A stretch of DNA of 64,000 bases, from the NCBI GenBank assembly GCA_041751995.1, contig JBGSHY010000007.1, positions 1 through 64,000 on the forward strand. Reading direction: 5' to 3'. This document shows positions 28,439-36,339 of this stretch, piece by piece. This stretch comes from JANMEX01 sp041751995 (lineage in GTDB: Bacteria > Pseudomonadota > Alphaproteobacteria > Rhizobiales > Rhizobiaceae). Each line of letters begins with the position of its first letter. Within the stretch, counting starts at the first letter, position 1. A program made the translations under genes and the position numbers. The notes beneath the pieces were generated by a model. That model saw only the letters and a program-made list of their open reading frames with translations. It was not told the DNA's origin and made no database searches.

Positions 28439-29305
28439 ATGATCGAGACCAAGAGCAACCACCCTGCCTTCACCGAGAACGCGGTCGCTGTGGTCACAGG
28501 CGGCGCTTCGGGTATCGGTTTGGCTGCCGCGAAGGCTTTTGCGGGCATGGGCATGAAGGTTTGCATCGCCGATCTTGGTGCTGACCGGCTACGGATTGCT
28601 GCCGACGCAATAGCCGCGTTTTCGCCTTCGCGCGCGGATGCAGTTTTCAGCGTGGAGACGGATGTCTCAAAGTCTGACGATTTGAGGCATCTGGAAGAAG
28701 CCGTCACTGCCCGGTTTGGCGGTGTGGATGTGTTGATGAACAATGCCGGCATCGGCCTTGGCAGTACGTTGCTGGGACCCGTTGAAGCCTGGGAGCGCAC
28801 GCTCGAGGTTAATCTCTGGGGTGTCATTCATGGAACCCGGACTTTCTTGCCGGGCATGCTGTCGCGCGGGAAGCCGGGATTGATCATCAACACCGGCTCG
28901 AAACAGGGCATCACAACGCCGCCCGGCGACACCGCCTACAACATTTCCAAAGCAGGCGTAAAAGTGTTCACTGAGGCATTGGCGCACGACCTGCGCAACA
29001 CACAAGGCGCGCAGCTGAACGCCCATCTGCTGATCCCCGGTTTTGTGTTCACGGGCATGACCGCCGGCAGCCGGACGGAAAAACCTGCCGCTGCATGGAC
29101 TCCCGAGCAGACTGTCGTTTTCATGATCGACAGCATCAATCGCGGCGATTTCTACATACTTTGCCCGGACAATGATGTGCCACGCGCGCTGGACGAGCGC
29201 AGGATACTTTGGGCAGCCGGAGACATTGCGGAGAACCGTCCGCCCTTGTCGCGCTGGCATCCGGAATACGGCGAAGCATTCAAGGCGTTTGCAAAACGCG
29301 ATTGA
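28439..29305 (+). CDS. SDR-family oxidoreductase
   Basis: 288-residue short-chain dehydrogenase. The NAD(P) motif is VTGGASGIGLAAAKAFAG; then NNAGIG, and the catalytic Tyr-x-x-x-Lys is in AYNISKAGV. The acidic residue in VCIADLGADR favours NAD over NADP. GAGGAC lies eight bases before the ATG. It stands at the left edge of the sugar catabolic locus and converges with a CoA-transferase gene. It could be the aldose dehydrogenase of that pathway but nothing in the sequence fixes the substrate. Confidence 0.9.
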   Translation: MIETKSNHPAFTENAVAVVTGGASGIGLAAAKAFAGMGMKVCIADLGADRLRIAADAIAAFSPSRADAVFSVETDVSKSDDLRHLEEAVTARFGGVDVLMNNAGIGLGSTLLGPVEAWERTLEVNLWGVIHGTRTFLPGMLSRGKPGLIINTGSKQGITTPPGDTAYNISKAGVKVFTEALAHDLRNTQGAQLNAHLLIPGFVFTGMTAGSRTEKPAAAWTPEQTVVFMIDSINRGDFYILCPDNDVPRALDERRILWAAGDIAENRPPLSRWHPEYGEAFKAFAKRD

Positions 29306-29356
29306 TTGTTGCGTCCGGTTTATCGGCGGCGTTTTGAATGGAAGGCACGGGCGAAG

Positions 29357-30538
29357 TCAGATTTCGAATTCTGCGCGGATCTTTTCGGTTTGCGCGCCGA
29401 TTTGCGGAGCCGCGACCGTGCAATGTGGGCGCATGCCGTTCACACGAATTGGAGACGCTGTGGTGCGAATGGCCACATTGTCCACCCTTGAAACAGTTTG
29501 CAGCATATCCAGCCGCTTGAAGGCCTCCGTCTCCATCATGGCAGGCCAATCCAGCACTTCGGCACACCAGATGTCAGCCGGCTGCAGAATTGACAGCCAA
29601 TGCGCCAGCGACCGCTGTTTCAGATGGCTGGCGATCATCTTCTTGACTGTATCGCGGGCTGTGAAGGCTTCACTCGGCGCGAGTCCTTCAATCGAAAGCA
29701 GGCCGATCAGCTTGCCCAGCCTGTCCAGCGGCGTCATGGCGAGCGCCAGCCAGCCGTCGGCGCATTCATAAACGCCGTAGGGCGCGGATAAATAGGCGTG
29801 AGCATTGCGGAATTCGGAACGTTTGGGGACCCGTCCGCCGTCATTCAGATGCGTCGTCAGAACCTCGAACTGGAAGTCCAGCAGCGCTTCCAGAAGGCTG
29901 GTCTCGACATGCGCGCCTTTGCCGGTGCGCCCGCGCCGCACAAGTCCGGCGAGCAGTCCCTGAACGATTGCGTTTCCCGCCAGCAGATCGGCGACTGCCA
30001 ACCCGAAAGGCACTGGCCCTTGATCCTCATCGCCGTTGAGCCACATCACGCCGGATCGCGCCTGCGCCAGCAAATCCTGGCCGGGCAGGTCGCGCCACGG
30101 GCCATCATCGCCGTAGCCGGTGATCGAGGCGTAAACGATGCCCGGATTGATCTTCGACACGGTTTCATAGTCGAGCCCCAGCCGTTCGATCACGCCGGGG
30201 CGGAAGTTCTGAATGATGACGTCGGCCTTGGCGACCAGCTTACGGATTGATGCCAGATCATCCGGATTTTTGAAATCCGCGGCGAAGCTTTCCTTGCCGC
30301 GGTTGATGGCGTGGAACAGCGTTGAGTCGCCGCCGATTTCCGTGTCCGTCAGGTAGAGCCTGCGGCACAGGTCACCGCCATCCGGCCGCTCGATCTTGAT
30401 CACCCGCGCGCCAAGGTCGCCGAGACGCAGTGCAGCAAACGGGCCGGACAGGAACTGTGCCATGTCGAGAACAAGTATGCCCTCGAGCAGGCCTTCACCG
30501 GTTTTTGACGCGTGCGGCTGTTCCGCTTGTTGCTGCAT
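29357..30538 (-). CDS. CaiB/BaiF-type (family III) CoA-transferase
   Basis: 393-residue transferase that moves CoA between carboxylic acids through an Asp-bound intermediate. Family motifs seen: LVLDMAQFLSGPFAALRLGDLGARVIKIE-type N-terminus, FRPGVIERLGLDY, SITGYGDDGPW, and PGQDLLAQARSGV with the catalytic Asp in the GQDLLAQ region. It is the last gene of a leftward unit, 3 bp after a MaoC-like gene and two genes after a lactonase-like amidohydrolase. This implies a CoA-ester step in the local catabolism, unusual for a pure sugar pathway. The acid substrate is unknown. Confidence 0.92.
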   Translation of the reverse strand: MQQQAEQPHASKTGEGLLEGILVLDMAQFLSGPFAALRLGDLGARVIKIERPDGGDLCRRLYLTDTEIGGDSTLFHAINRGKESFAADFKNPDDLASIRKLVAKADVIIQNFRPGVIERLGLDYETVSKINPGIVYASITGYGDDGPWRDLPGQDLLAQARSGVMWLNGDEDQGPVPFGLAVADLLAGNAIVQGLLAGLVRRGRTGKGAHVETSLLEALLDFQFEVLTTHLNDGGRVPKRSEFRNAHAYLSAPYGVYECADGWLALAMTPLDRLGKLIGLLSIEGLAPSEAFTARDTVKKMIASHLKQRSLAHWLSILQPADIWCAEVLDWPAMMETEAFKRLDMLQTVSRVDNVAIRTTASPIRVNGMRPHCTVAAPQIGAQTEKIRAEFEI

Positions 30539-30541
30539 GGT

Positions 30542-31096
30542 TCAGCTTTCTTTCGGTGCAGAATTGGCCGGATCGCGGTAGCGCACCGTCTGCAAATGTT
30601 CGCAATAAAGCACCAACTCGCCTTCGCCCTTGAACACTTCATAGGAAGCCTTGATCAGGCCCATATCCTTGTATTTCGGCGCTTTGGAAAGGTTGGAGCG
30701 GATGGTGTAGATGGTGTCGCCTATGAATGTCGGCTTGATGAAACGGAGCTTGTCGTAGCCATAGGAGAAGGCGTTGACGCAGTTGGTCGCAACAAGACCA
30801 AGACCTGCGGAAAACACGAATGCGCCGGCCACCAGCCTTTTGCCGAAGATACCTTCTCGCTCGGCAAACATTTGGTCGCCGACATAAGGGTGCATGTCGA
30901 GAACCAGCGCATTGAATTGCATGGATTCGCCTTCGGAAATGGTCCGCCGAAGTGAACGGATTTTGTGGCCGACTTCGAAATCCTCATAGAACCAGTTTTC
31001 CGCATTCCAGACCGGCAATGCAGCATGGGCTTGCGGCATGTCGGTCGGATGTGTCGAATGAACGCCGACGGTCGGCGCGAAAGCGGTCTCGGTCAT
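30542..31096 (-). CDS. MaoC-like hot-dog protein, active-site His missing
   Basis: 184-residue hot-dog protein of the MaoC dehydratase family. The central helix region reads FNALVLDMHPYVGDQMFAE. The (R)-hydratase signature D-x-N-P-x-H-x-D appears as D-M-H-P-Y-V-G-D, so the catalytic His is Val while both Asp remain. AFSYGYDKLRFIKPTFIGDTIY is the typical second half. It starts four bases after the amidohydrolase stop and ends three bases before the CoA-transferase. It may bind a CoA ester without hydrating it, or use a variant mechanism. Confidence 0.88.
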   Translation of the reverse strand: MTETAFAPTVGVHSTHPTDMPQAHAALPVWNAENWFYEDFEVGHKIRSLRRTISEGESMQFNALVLDMHPYVGDQMFAEREGIFGKRLVAGAFVFSAGLGLVATNCVNAFSYGYDKLRFIKPTFIGDTIYTIRSNLSKAPKYKDMGLIKASYEVFKGEGELVLYCEHLQTVRYRDPANSAPKES

Positions 31097-31100
31097 GGGC

Positions 31101-31955
31101 TCAAAGCCCCCAAATGCGTTTGGCGTTTCCGGACAACAGCGCGGTTTTTTCCGACGCCGAGCATCCGTCAATCAAAGCATGTGTTGCGGCAACCCAGGTG
31201 GATAGCGAAGATCCGAGTGTTACCACCGGCCAGTCGCCACCCCAGACGCAACGGTTCCAGCCGAATGCGTTGATGGCATGCTCCACAAACGGGCGAAGGT
31301 CTTCGACGGTCCATGTCGCGGCATCACCATATGCGGAAACGCCGGATATTTTCACAGCCACATTCGGGCGCTTGGCAATTTCGCTGATGTGGCTTGCCCA
31401 AGGCTCAAGCGCTTTGTCCTTGATGCCCGGCACGCCGCAATGATCAAGAACGAACTGCACGTCCGGCGCATGATCAGCGAGCGCGATTGCCAGTGGAATT
31501 TGATGTGGCAATACACACAAATCAAAAGGAAGACCTGTCTTGGACAGGCGCTTGACGTTGTCCCGGAAGCGAGAGGTCGTTGACAATTCGTCCTGCATGA
31601 CATGGAGCACGCGGCGGAACCCTTTGACCGCCTTGTTTGACAACGTGCGCTCCAGCATGGATTGAAAATCGGCATTCTCGGGTCGGCAGGATGAAATCGC
31701 GCCGATCACCAGGCCGCCGCTTCTGGCCATGAAGCCTTCGACCATGCCGGTTTCCGCCTCGATTTCGCTTTCAGCGACATCGACTTCCATGTGCAGCGCA
31801 GCGGTGATCCCGCATCGTCTGGCTTCCGTTTCATATGTTTCGACAAGATAGTCTCGACGCAGCGGCTCAAAGCCTGCGAGCCACGGATAGCTCAGCTTGC
31901 CCATGTCGATGACGTGCAGGTGCGTGTCGATGATGCCCGAGGTATTTCTGGTCAT
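31101..31955 (-). CDS. Amidohydrolase family 2 (sugar-lactonase-like)
   Basis: 284-residue TIM-barrel metal-dependent hydrolase. The N-terminal metal motif is GIIDTHLHVID; further conserved segments are GFRRVLHVMQDE, QFVLDHCGVPG and the terminal WGGDWPVV. These match the amidohydrolase-2 subgroup that contains L-fucono-1,5-lactonase and L-rhamnono-lactonase. In this setting, opening of an aldonolactone is the most likely role. First gene of the leftward unit with MaoC-like and CoA-transferase genes; its start lies 104 bp from the iclR stop. Confidence 0.9.
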   Translation of the reverse strand: MTRNTSGIIDTHLHVIDMGKLSYPWLAGFEPLRRDYLVETYETEARRCGITAALHMEVDVAESEIEAETGMVEGFMARSGGLVIGAISSCRPENADFQSMLERTLSNKAVKGFRRVLHVMQDELSTTSRFRDNVKRLSKTGLPFDLCVLPHQIPLAIALADHAPDVQFVLDHCGVPGIKDKALEPWASHISEIAKRPNVAVKISGVSAYGDAATWTVEDLRPFVEHAINAFGWNRCVWGGDWPVVTLGSSLSTWVAATHALIDGCSASEKTALLSGNAKRIWGL

Positions 31956-32004
31956 GTTGCGCCCTCCCGACGCTGGTGCATTTATATACGACCAATCAAA
32001 ATCA

Positions 32005-32017
32005 TATGTAAATAGTC
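32005..32017. promoter_or_regulatory. Candidate IclR half-site upstream of the amidohydrolase operon
   Basis: TATGTAAATAGTC at 32005-32017, in the 104-bp A/T-rich gap between iclR and the amidohydrolase start. A similar TATGAATAGTC occurs upstream of the ABC-transporter operon at 32961-32971. Recurrence in the two promoter regions flanking iclR suggests a shared regulator. No binding evidence. Confidence 0.35.
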
Positions 32018-32059
32018 AATTTAAGGATGAAAATTCTGAGCCTGTGGAAAAGTCTGCAC

Positions 32060-32869
32060 TCAGGCGTGGGAGGGTTCGGATGATTCCGTATCGCCGTTGC
32101 GCCCGCCGACCATAGCGGAAATGCGGGCTGCTGTTTCTGCGACCATCTGGATAGTTGCAGGCATGTCCGGAGCTTTCGGCCGGTTTATGGGCGCCATATA
32201 AGGGCAGGTGAGCGCGGCCATCGCCTGTCCGTCCGCACCGAGGATTGGCGCCGAAAGATTGTACACGCCTGACGTCTGCAGCGAGGGCATCACTTCATAA
32301 CCGCGTCCGCGGATCTGTTCGAGCCGCTGTTCCAGATCTTCAGGGTGATCGGAGTCGTCAGGCTGAAACTCATGTTCGGCAATCATCAGAGCCCGTTCCT
32401 GCTCAGGGCGGAACGCCAGGAGAATATGCCCGGAGCCGGTGTTGAACAGGCTGATACGTGCACCTACACGTATGGAAATGCCCCAATACCCCGGCGAATC
32501 GACCTGCGCGATGACGGTAACGCCGGATTTGTCGTATATTGCCAGATGGTTGGCCTGCATTGCCCGCGATGCCAATTCGCGCATCAGTGGGGCCGACAGG
32601 GCAACCAGGCGCCGGATCGGCGCGTGCAAATGTGCAAGGCCGAACAGTTTCAGTGTCAGTTCAAACCGGTCGCCGTCGGAACGCGAGACATATCCGCGCC
32701 GGACCAGTCGGTCGAGCATGCGGTAAAACTCGTTCGGCGTGCGGCCAAGCGCTTTCGAGATTTCCGCCTGGGTCATGCCGCCTTCAATTCCGGCAAGAAG
32801 CTCGAGTATGTCGAGGCCCTTGTCGAGCGCCGGCGCCCGGTAGCGGTCAATGTCTTCGGTTGTTGCCAT
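32060..32869 (-). CDS. IclR-family transcriptional regulator
   Basis: 269-residue regulator. The N-terminal winged helix-turn-helix includes LDKGLDILELLAGIEGGMTQ and ISKALGRTPNEFYRMLDRLV. The C-terminal effector-binding domain follows (LLAFRPEQERALM, VYNLSAPILGADGQAMAALT). IclR proteins sense small organic acids or sugars and act mostly as repressors. It is divergent from the ABC-transporter operon and upstream of the amidohydrolase operon, so it probably controls both. I chose ATG 32869, where MATTEDIDRYRAPALDKG begins, over an earlier start at 32917. Confidence 0.92.
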   Translation of the reverse strand: MATTEDIDRYRAPALDKGLDILELLAGIEGGMTQAEISKALGRTPNEFYRMLDRLVRRGYVSRSDGDRFELTLKLFGLAHLHAPIRRLVALSAPLMRELASRAMQANHLAIYDKSGVTVIAQVDSPGYWGISIRVGARISLFNTGSGHILLAFRPEQERALMIAEHEFQPDDSDHPEDLEQRLEQIRGRGYEVMPSLQTSGVYNLSAPILGADGQAMAALTCPYMAPINRPKAPDMPATIQMVAETAARISAMVGGRNGDTESSEPSHA

Positions 32870-32960
32870 TCCAATTTCCCCCGCTCTCTTATGCGGCTGC
32901 TCAGCCTGTCTTCGCAAGTGATGAACGTGCCGAGAAACTTGCGCTATGTCGCTTGACGAA

Positions 32961-32991
32961 TATGAATAGTCTGTTTATCCATAAATAAGAC
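32961..32991. promoter_or_regulatory. Candidate operator in the iclR / ABC-transporter divergent region
   Basis: TATGAATAGTC at 32961-32971, followed by a TTTAT-CC-ATAAA dyad at 32974-32985 bordered by GTCT and AGAC. It lies 65-95 bp before the transporter start codon and in the divergent promoter region of iclR. Assignment to IclR is inferred from position and from the related motif at 32005. Confidence 0.4.
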
Positions 32992-33055
32992 GCTCATCAA
33001 TGGGCAGTCAAATCCGGCTGAAATGGGAGAAGCCGGTTCACTCAGGGAGGAATTC

Positions 33056-34375
33056 ATGAAGAGGTCACTCAGCACTGTCTCGCTCGCCGTTCTGGCGCTC
33101 GGACTTGGTGCATCCACAGCCTTCGCAATTGATCTGCCCGGCAAGTTCGATGGCGTGACCATTGATGCCAAGCTGATCGGCGGCCAGCAGTATGAGCCGC
33201 TCTACGCCCGCATTGCCGAATGGGAAAAAGCCACCGGCGCCAAGGTCAACATTGTTTCCAAGAAGAACCATTTTGAACTCGACAAGGAATTCAAGTCCGA
33301 TATCGCGTCCGGTTCGATCAATTTCTGCGTCGGCTCAAACCATTCGTCGTTCGCCCCGCAGTATCCGGATCTGTACACCGACCTGACCCCGCTGATCCCA
33401 GCTGAAGAAGTCGCACTGTATGTTCCGGCCAACATTTCGGCCTCCACTGTCGCCGGCAAGTTGACCATGCTGCCGCGCGCGCAGTTCGATGTTTCGGCGA
33501 TGTACTACCAGAAGAGCCTTTACACGGACGACGCCAAGAAAGCCGAGTTCAAGACGAAATACGGCTATGATCTGGCGCCGCCAGACACATGGGCGCAGGT
33601 CTCCGATCAGGCCATCTTCTTCGCGAACCCGCCCAACTTCTACGGCACCCAGTTCGCCGGCAAGGAAGAGGCCATCAATGGCCGCTTCTATGAAATGGTC
33701 GTAGCCGAAGGCGGTGCCTATCTCGACGAAAAGGGCGCTCCGGCGTTCAACTCGGAAGCAGGCGTGCGTGCGCTCGACTGGTTCGTGAACATGTACAAGG
33801 CCAAGGCTGTTCCGGCCGGCACCACCAACTACCTGTGGGATGATCTCGGCCAGGGCTTTGCCTCCGGCACGGTCGCCCTCAATCTGGATTGGCCAGGTTG
33901 GGCAGGGTTCTTCAACGACCCGAAGGCTTCAAAGGTTGCCGGCAATGTTGGCGTCATCGTTCAACCTGCAGGTTCGTCCGGCAAGCGCACCGGCTGGTCC
34001 GGTCACCATGGCTTCTCGGTGACGGAAGCCTGCGCAAACAAAGAAGCAGCTGCTTCCCTTGTCTGGTGGCTGACAAACGAAGATAGCCAGAAGCTTGAAG
34101 CCGCCGCTGGTCCCTTGCCGACCCGCACCGCAGTCTGGGCCTGGGATATCGAACAAGCAGCCAGCGATCCTTACAAGAAGGAAGTGCTGACTGCTTTCCA
34201 GGAAGCATCCAAGCACGCTTTTGCCGTGCCGCCGATCGCCGAATGGATTGAAATCTCCAACGTTGTCTATCCTGAACTTCAGGCCGCCATTCTTGGTGAC
34301 AAGACCTCGAAGGAAGCCCTTGATACTGCTGCCGAGAAAGCCACGCAGATCCTCAAGGATGCAGGCAAGCTCTAA
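33056..34375 (+). CDS. Sugar ABC transporter, periplasmic solute-binding protein
   Basis: 439-residue family 1 solute-binding protein. It has a clear signal peptide (MKRSLSTVSLAVLALGLGASTAFA) and the usual binding-protein segments (YEPLYARIAEWEKATGAKVN, then QFDVSAMYYQKSLYTDD). A Trp/Tyr-rich sugar-contact region WDDLGQGFASGTVALNLDWPG follows. GGGAGG seven bases before the ATG marks the start at 33056. First gene of the long rightward operon. The sugar is inferred from the downstream enzymes, possibly L-fucose or a related 6-deoxyhexose, not from the binding site. Confidence 0.95.
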   Translation: MKRSLSTVSLAVLALGLGASTAFAIDLPGKFDGVTIDAKLIGGQQYEPLYARIAEWEKATGAKVNIVSKKNHFELDKEFKSDIASGSINFCVGSNHSSFAPQYPDLYTDLTPLIPAEEVALYVPANISASTVAGKLTMLPRAQFDVSAMYYQKSLYTDDAKKAEFKTKYGYDLAPPDTWAQVSDQAIFFANPPNFYGTQFAGKEEAINGRFYEMVVAEGGAYLDEKGAPAFNSEAGVRALDWFVNMYKAKAVPAGTTNYLWDDLGQGFASGTVALNLDWPGWAGFFNDPKASKVAGNVGVIVQPAGSSGKRTGWSGHHGFSVTEACANKEAAASLVWWLTNEDSQKLEAAAGPLPTRTAVWAWDIEQAASDPYKKEVLTAFQEASKHAFAVPPIAEWIEISNVVYPELQAAILGDKTSKEALDTAAEKATQILKDAGKL

Positions 34376-34390
34376 CAGGCCAGTACACAG

Positions 34391-34422
34391 GTTGCCGGGG
34401 CGTTCCTCCTCGCCCCGGCAAC
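34391..34422 (+). terminator. Intra-operon stem-loop after the binding-protein gene
   Basis: Perfect 12-bp stem GTTGCCGGGGCG (34391-34402) and CGCCCCGGCAAC (34411-34422) with an 8-nt loop and only a short T-rich tail. Located 16 bp after the solute-binding gene and 148 bp before the permease. Such hairpins commonly protect or partly terminate the transcript so that binding protein is made in excess over the membrane parts. Confidence 0.75.
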
Positions 34423-34569
34423 ATTTCCAATCCCTGCGGGCAAAGCGCCCGGCGGATAAGGTTTGCAAAACTCGAAGACCCGGTTGCTTCGTACCCAATG
34501 GCTGCGATGATCGGGAAATGCTGCCGGCTGGCGGCCCCTGACAATGCTTAGACGGGATTTGACACGGCA

Positions 34570-35466
34570 ATGAACAGGCTGCGCCTTTCGACCCCGACGC
34601 TTCTTTTGTTGCCGGCGATCATCGTGCTCGCAGCGGTGATTGTCGTGCCGTTGCTGTTGTCACTCTGGTCGTCATTCACGCCGTTCAAATTGACCAAGCC
34701 GGACACGCTCTACGTTTTCATCGGCTTGCGCAATTACATCACAGCCATGTCCGACCCGATCTTCTGGACGGCGTTCGGACGCACAGTTCTGCTCCTCACC
34801 ATCGCGCTCAATCTGGAAATGGCGCTTGGCCTCGGCCTAGCCATGATGGTCGAAAAAGCCACGCGGGGCCAGCGTTTGCTGCGCACCATGATGATGTTTC
34901 CGATGATGTTTTCGCCCATTCTGGTGGGCTTCCAGTTCAAGTTTTTGTTCAACGACAATGTCGGCCTCGTCAACAACGCGCTGCAGTCTCTGGGCCTCAC
35001 CGATCAGGCCATACCCTGGCTGATCGACGGTAATCTTGCGCTGTTCTCGATCATTGTCGCCGAAGTCTGGTCGTCGACTTCCGTGTTCGCCATTCTCATT
35101 CTTGCGGGGCTGATGGCCATGCCGAAGGAGCCTCTTGAGGCCGCCAAGGTTGATGGCTGCACGCCTTGGCAGAGCTTTCGTTATGTGACGCTGCCGTTTG
35201 TCATGCCGTTCGCCTATATCGCCATGACCATCCGTTCGCTGGACGTGGCCCGCGCCTATGACATCGTCAAAATCATGACCGACGGCGGCCCGGCGCGCCG
35301 CACGGAACTGCTCTGGACCCTGATCGGCCGCACCGCCTATTCCGACGCCAAGATGGGTTTCGCCAACGCCATGGCCTATGTCTCGATCCTGTTGTCGATC
35401 TTTTTCACCTTCTATTTTTACCGCAAGCTCGCCTCGGCGCGGGCGCAAATCGCAGCGGAGTGGTGA
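34570..35466 (+). CDS. Sugar ABC transporter permease (MalF type)
   Basis: 298-residue inner-membrane permease of the CUT1 class with about six helices. The first is LLLLPAIIVLAAVIVVPLLLSLW. The EAA coupling loop is seen in PKEPLEAAKVDGCTPWQSFRYVTLP. It forms the translocation pore with the next gene. Its stop is followed two bases later by the second permease start. The sequence does not show substrate. Confidence 0.95.
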   Translation: MNRLRLSTPTLLLLPAIIVLAAVIVVPLLLSLWSSFTPFKLTKPDTLYVFIGLRNYITAMSDPIFWTAFGRTVLLLTIALNLEMALGLGLAMMVEKATRGQRLLRTMMMFPMMFSPILVGFQFKFLFNDNVGLVNNALQSLGLTDQAIPWLIDGNLALFSIIVAEVWSSTSVFAILILAGLMAMPKEPLEAAKVDGCTPWQSFRYVTLPFVMPFAYIAMTIRSLDVARAYDIVKIMTDGGPARRTELLWTLIGRTAYSDAKMGFANAMAYVSILLSIFFTFYFYRKLASARAQIAAEW

Positions 35467-35468
35467 TC

Positions 35469-36335
35469 ATGGCTTCCAATCAACAGCACCGCGTCCGCCG
35501 CCGTCTTCTTTCGTTCGCTCATTTCATCGGCCTAGCGCTTGCAATGATCGTCATCCTGTTGCCCGGCTTCTGGATTGTGCTCAGCTCTTTGCGCCCGACC
35601 GTCGAAATCATGGCAAAGCCTGCAGTGTGGATTCCACAGGATCTGTCGTTTGACGCCTATGTCGCCATGTTCGGCAAGGTCGGGCAGGGCGGCATTCCGG
35701 TCTGGTCCTATTTCCGCAATTCGCTGATCATCTCGGTGACTTCCACTGCCATCGCCATCGCGATCGGCATGTCTGGTGGCTACGCCTTCGCCCGCTTCCG
35801 CTTCAAGGGCAAGTCGGGCCTGTTCCTCGGTTTCATGTTGACCCGCACCGTGCCGGGCATTGCGCTGTCGCTGCCGCTGTTCATCATCTTTGCGCGTTTG
35901 GGCATCATCGACACGCACTTCGGCCTGATTCTCGCCTATGTCGCGCTCAACGTGCCTTTCACGATCTGGCTGATCGACGGGTTCTTCCGGCAGGTGCCGA
36001 AGGATCTCGCTGAGGCGGCGCAGATTGACGGCTGCACCCGCTGGCAGGCTTTCTGGCAGGTCGAATTCCCGCTCGCCGGGCCGGGCATCGCTTCGGCTGG
36101 CATTTTTGCCTTCCTCACCGCGTGGAACGAATTTGCGCTCGCCTCGCAGCTGACACGCTCGGTGAACTCTAAGACGCTCCCCGTCGGCCTTCTCGACTAT
36201 ACTTCGGAGTTCACCATCGACTGGCGCGGCATGTGCGCGCTGGCTGTCGTGATGATCGTTCCGGCGCTCACCCTCACTTTCATTGTGCAAAAACATCTCG
36301 TGACCGGTTTGACATCCGGCGCGGTCAAAGGCTGA
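35469..36335 (+). CDS. Sugar ABC transporter permease (MalG type)
   Basis: 288-residue second CUT1 permease. Helices include FIGLALAMIVILLPGFWIVLS and a C-terminal TLTFIVQKHLVTGLTSGAVKG ending typical of MalG proteins. The EAA loop is PKDLAEAAQIDGCTRWQAFWQ. The ATG at 35469 has GGAGTGG upstream; a GTG at 35460 would overlap the previous gene. It pairs with the preceding permease and the ATPase that starts four bases after its stop. Confidence 0.95.
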   Translation: MASNQQHRVRRRLLSFAHFIGLALAMIVILLPGFWIVLSSLRPTVEIMAKPAVWIPQDLSFDAYVAMFGKVGQGGIPVWSYFRNSLIISVTSTAIAIAIGMSGGYAFARFRFKGKSGLFLGFMLTRTVPGIALSLPLFIIFARLGIIDTHFGLILAYVALNVPFTIWLIDGFFRQVPKDLAEAAQIDGCTRWQAFWQVEFPLAGPGIASAGIFAFLTAWNEFALASQLTRSVNSKTLPVGLLDYTSEFTIDWRGMCALAVVMIVPALTLTFIVQKHLVTGLTSGAVKG

Positions 36336-36339
36336 CCAA

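Noticed and set aside
28203..28439. 78-residue open frame antisense to the tRNA, ending GGPGGTRTPNQAVMSRRL
   Set aside because: It is the well-known spurious translation of a tRNA complement; no ribosome site and it spans the whole tRNA arm.
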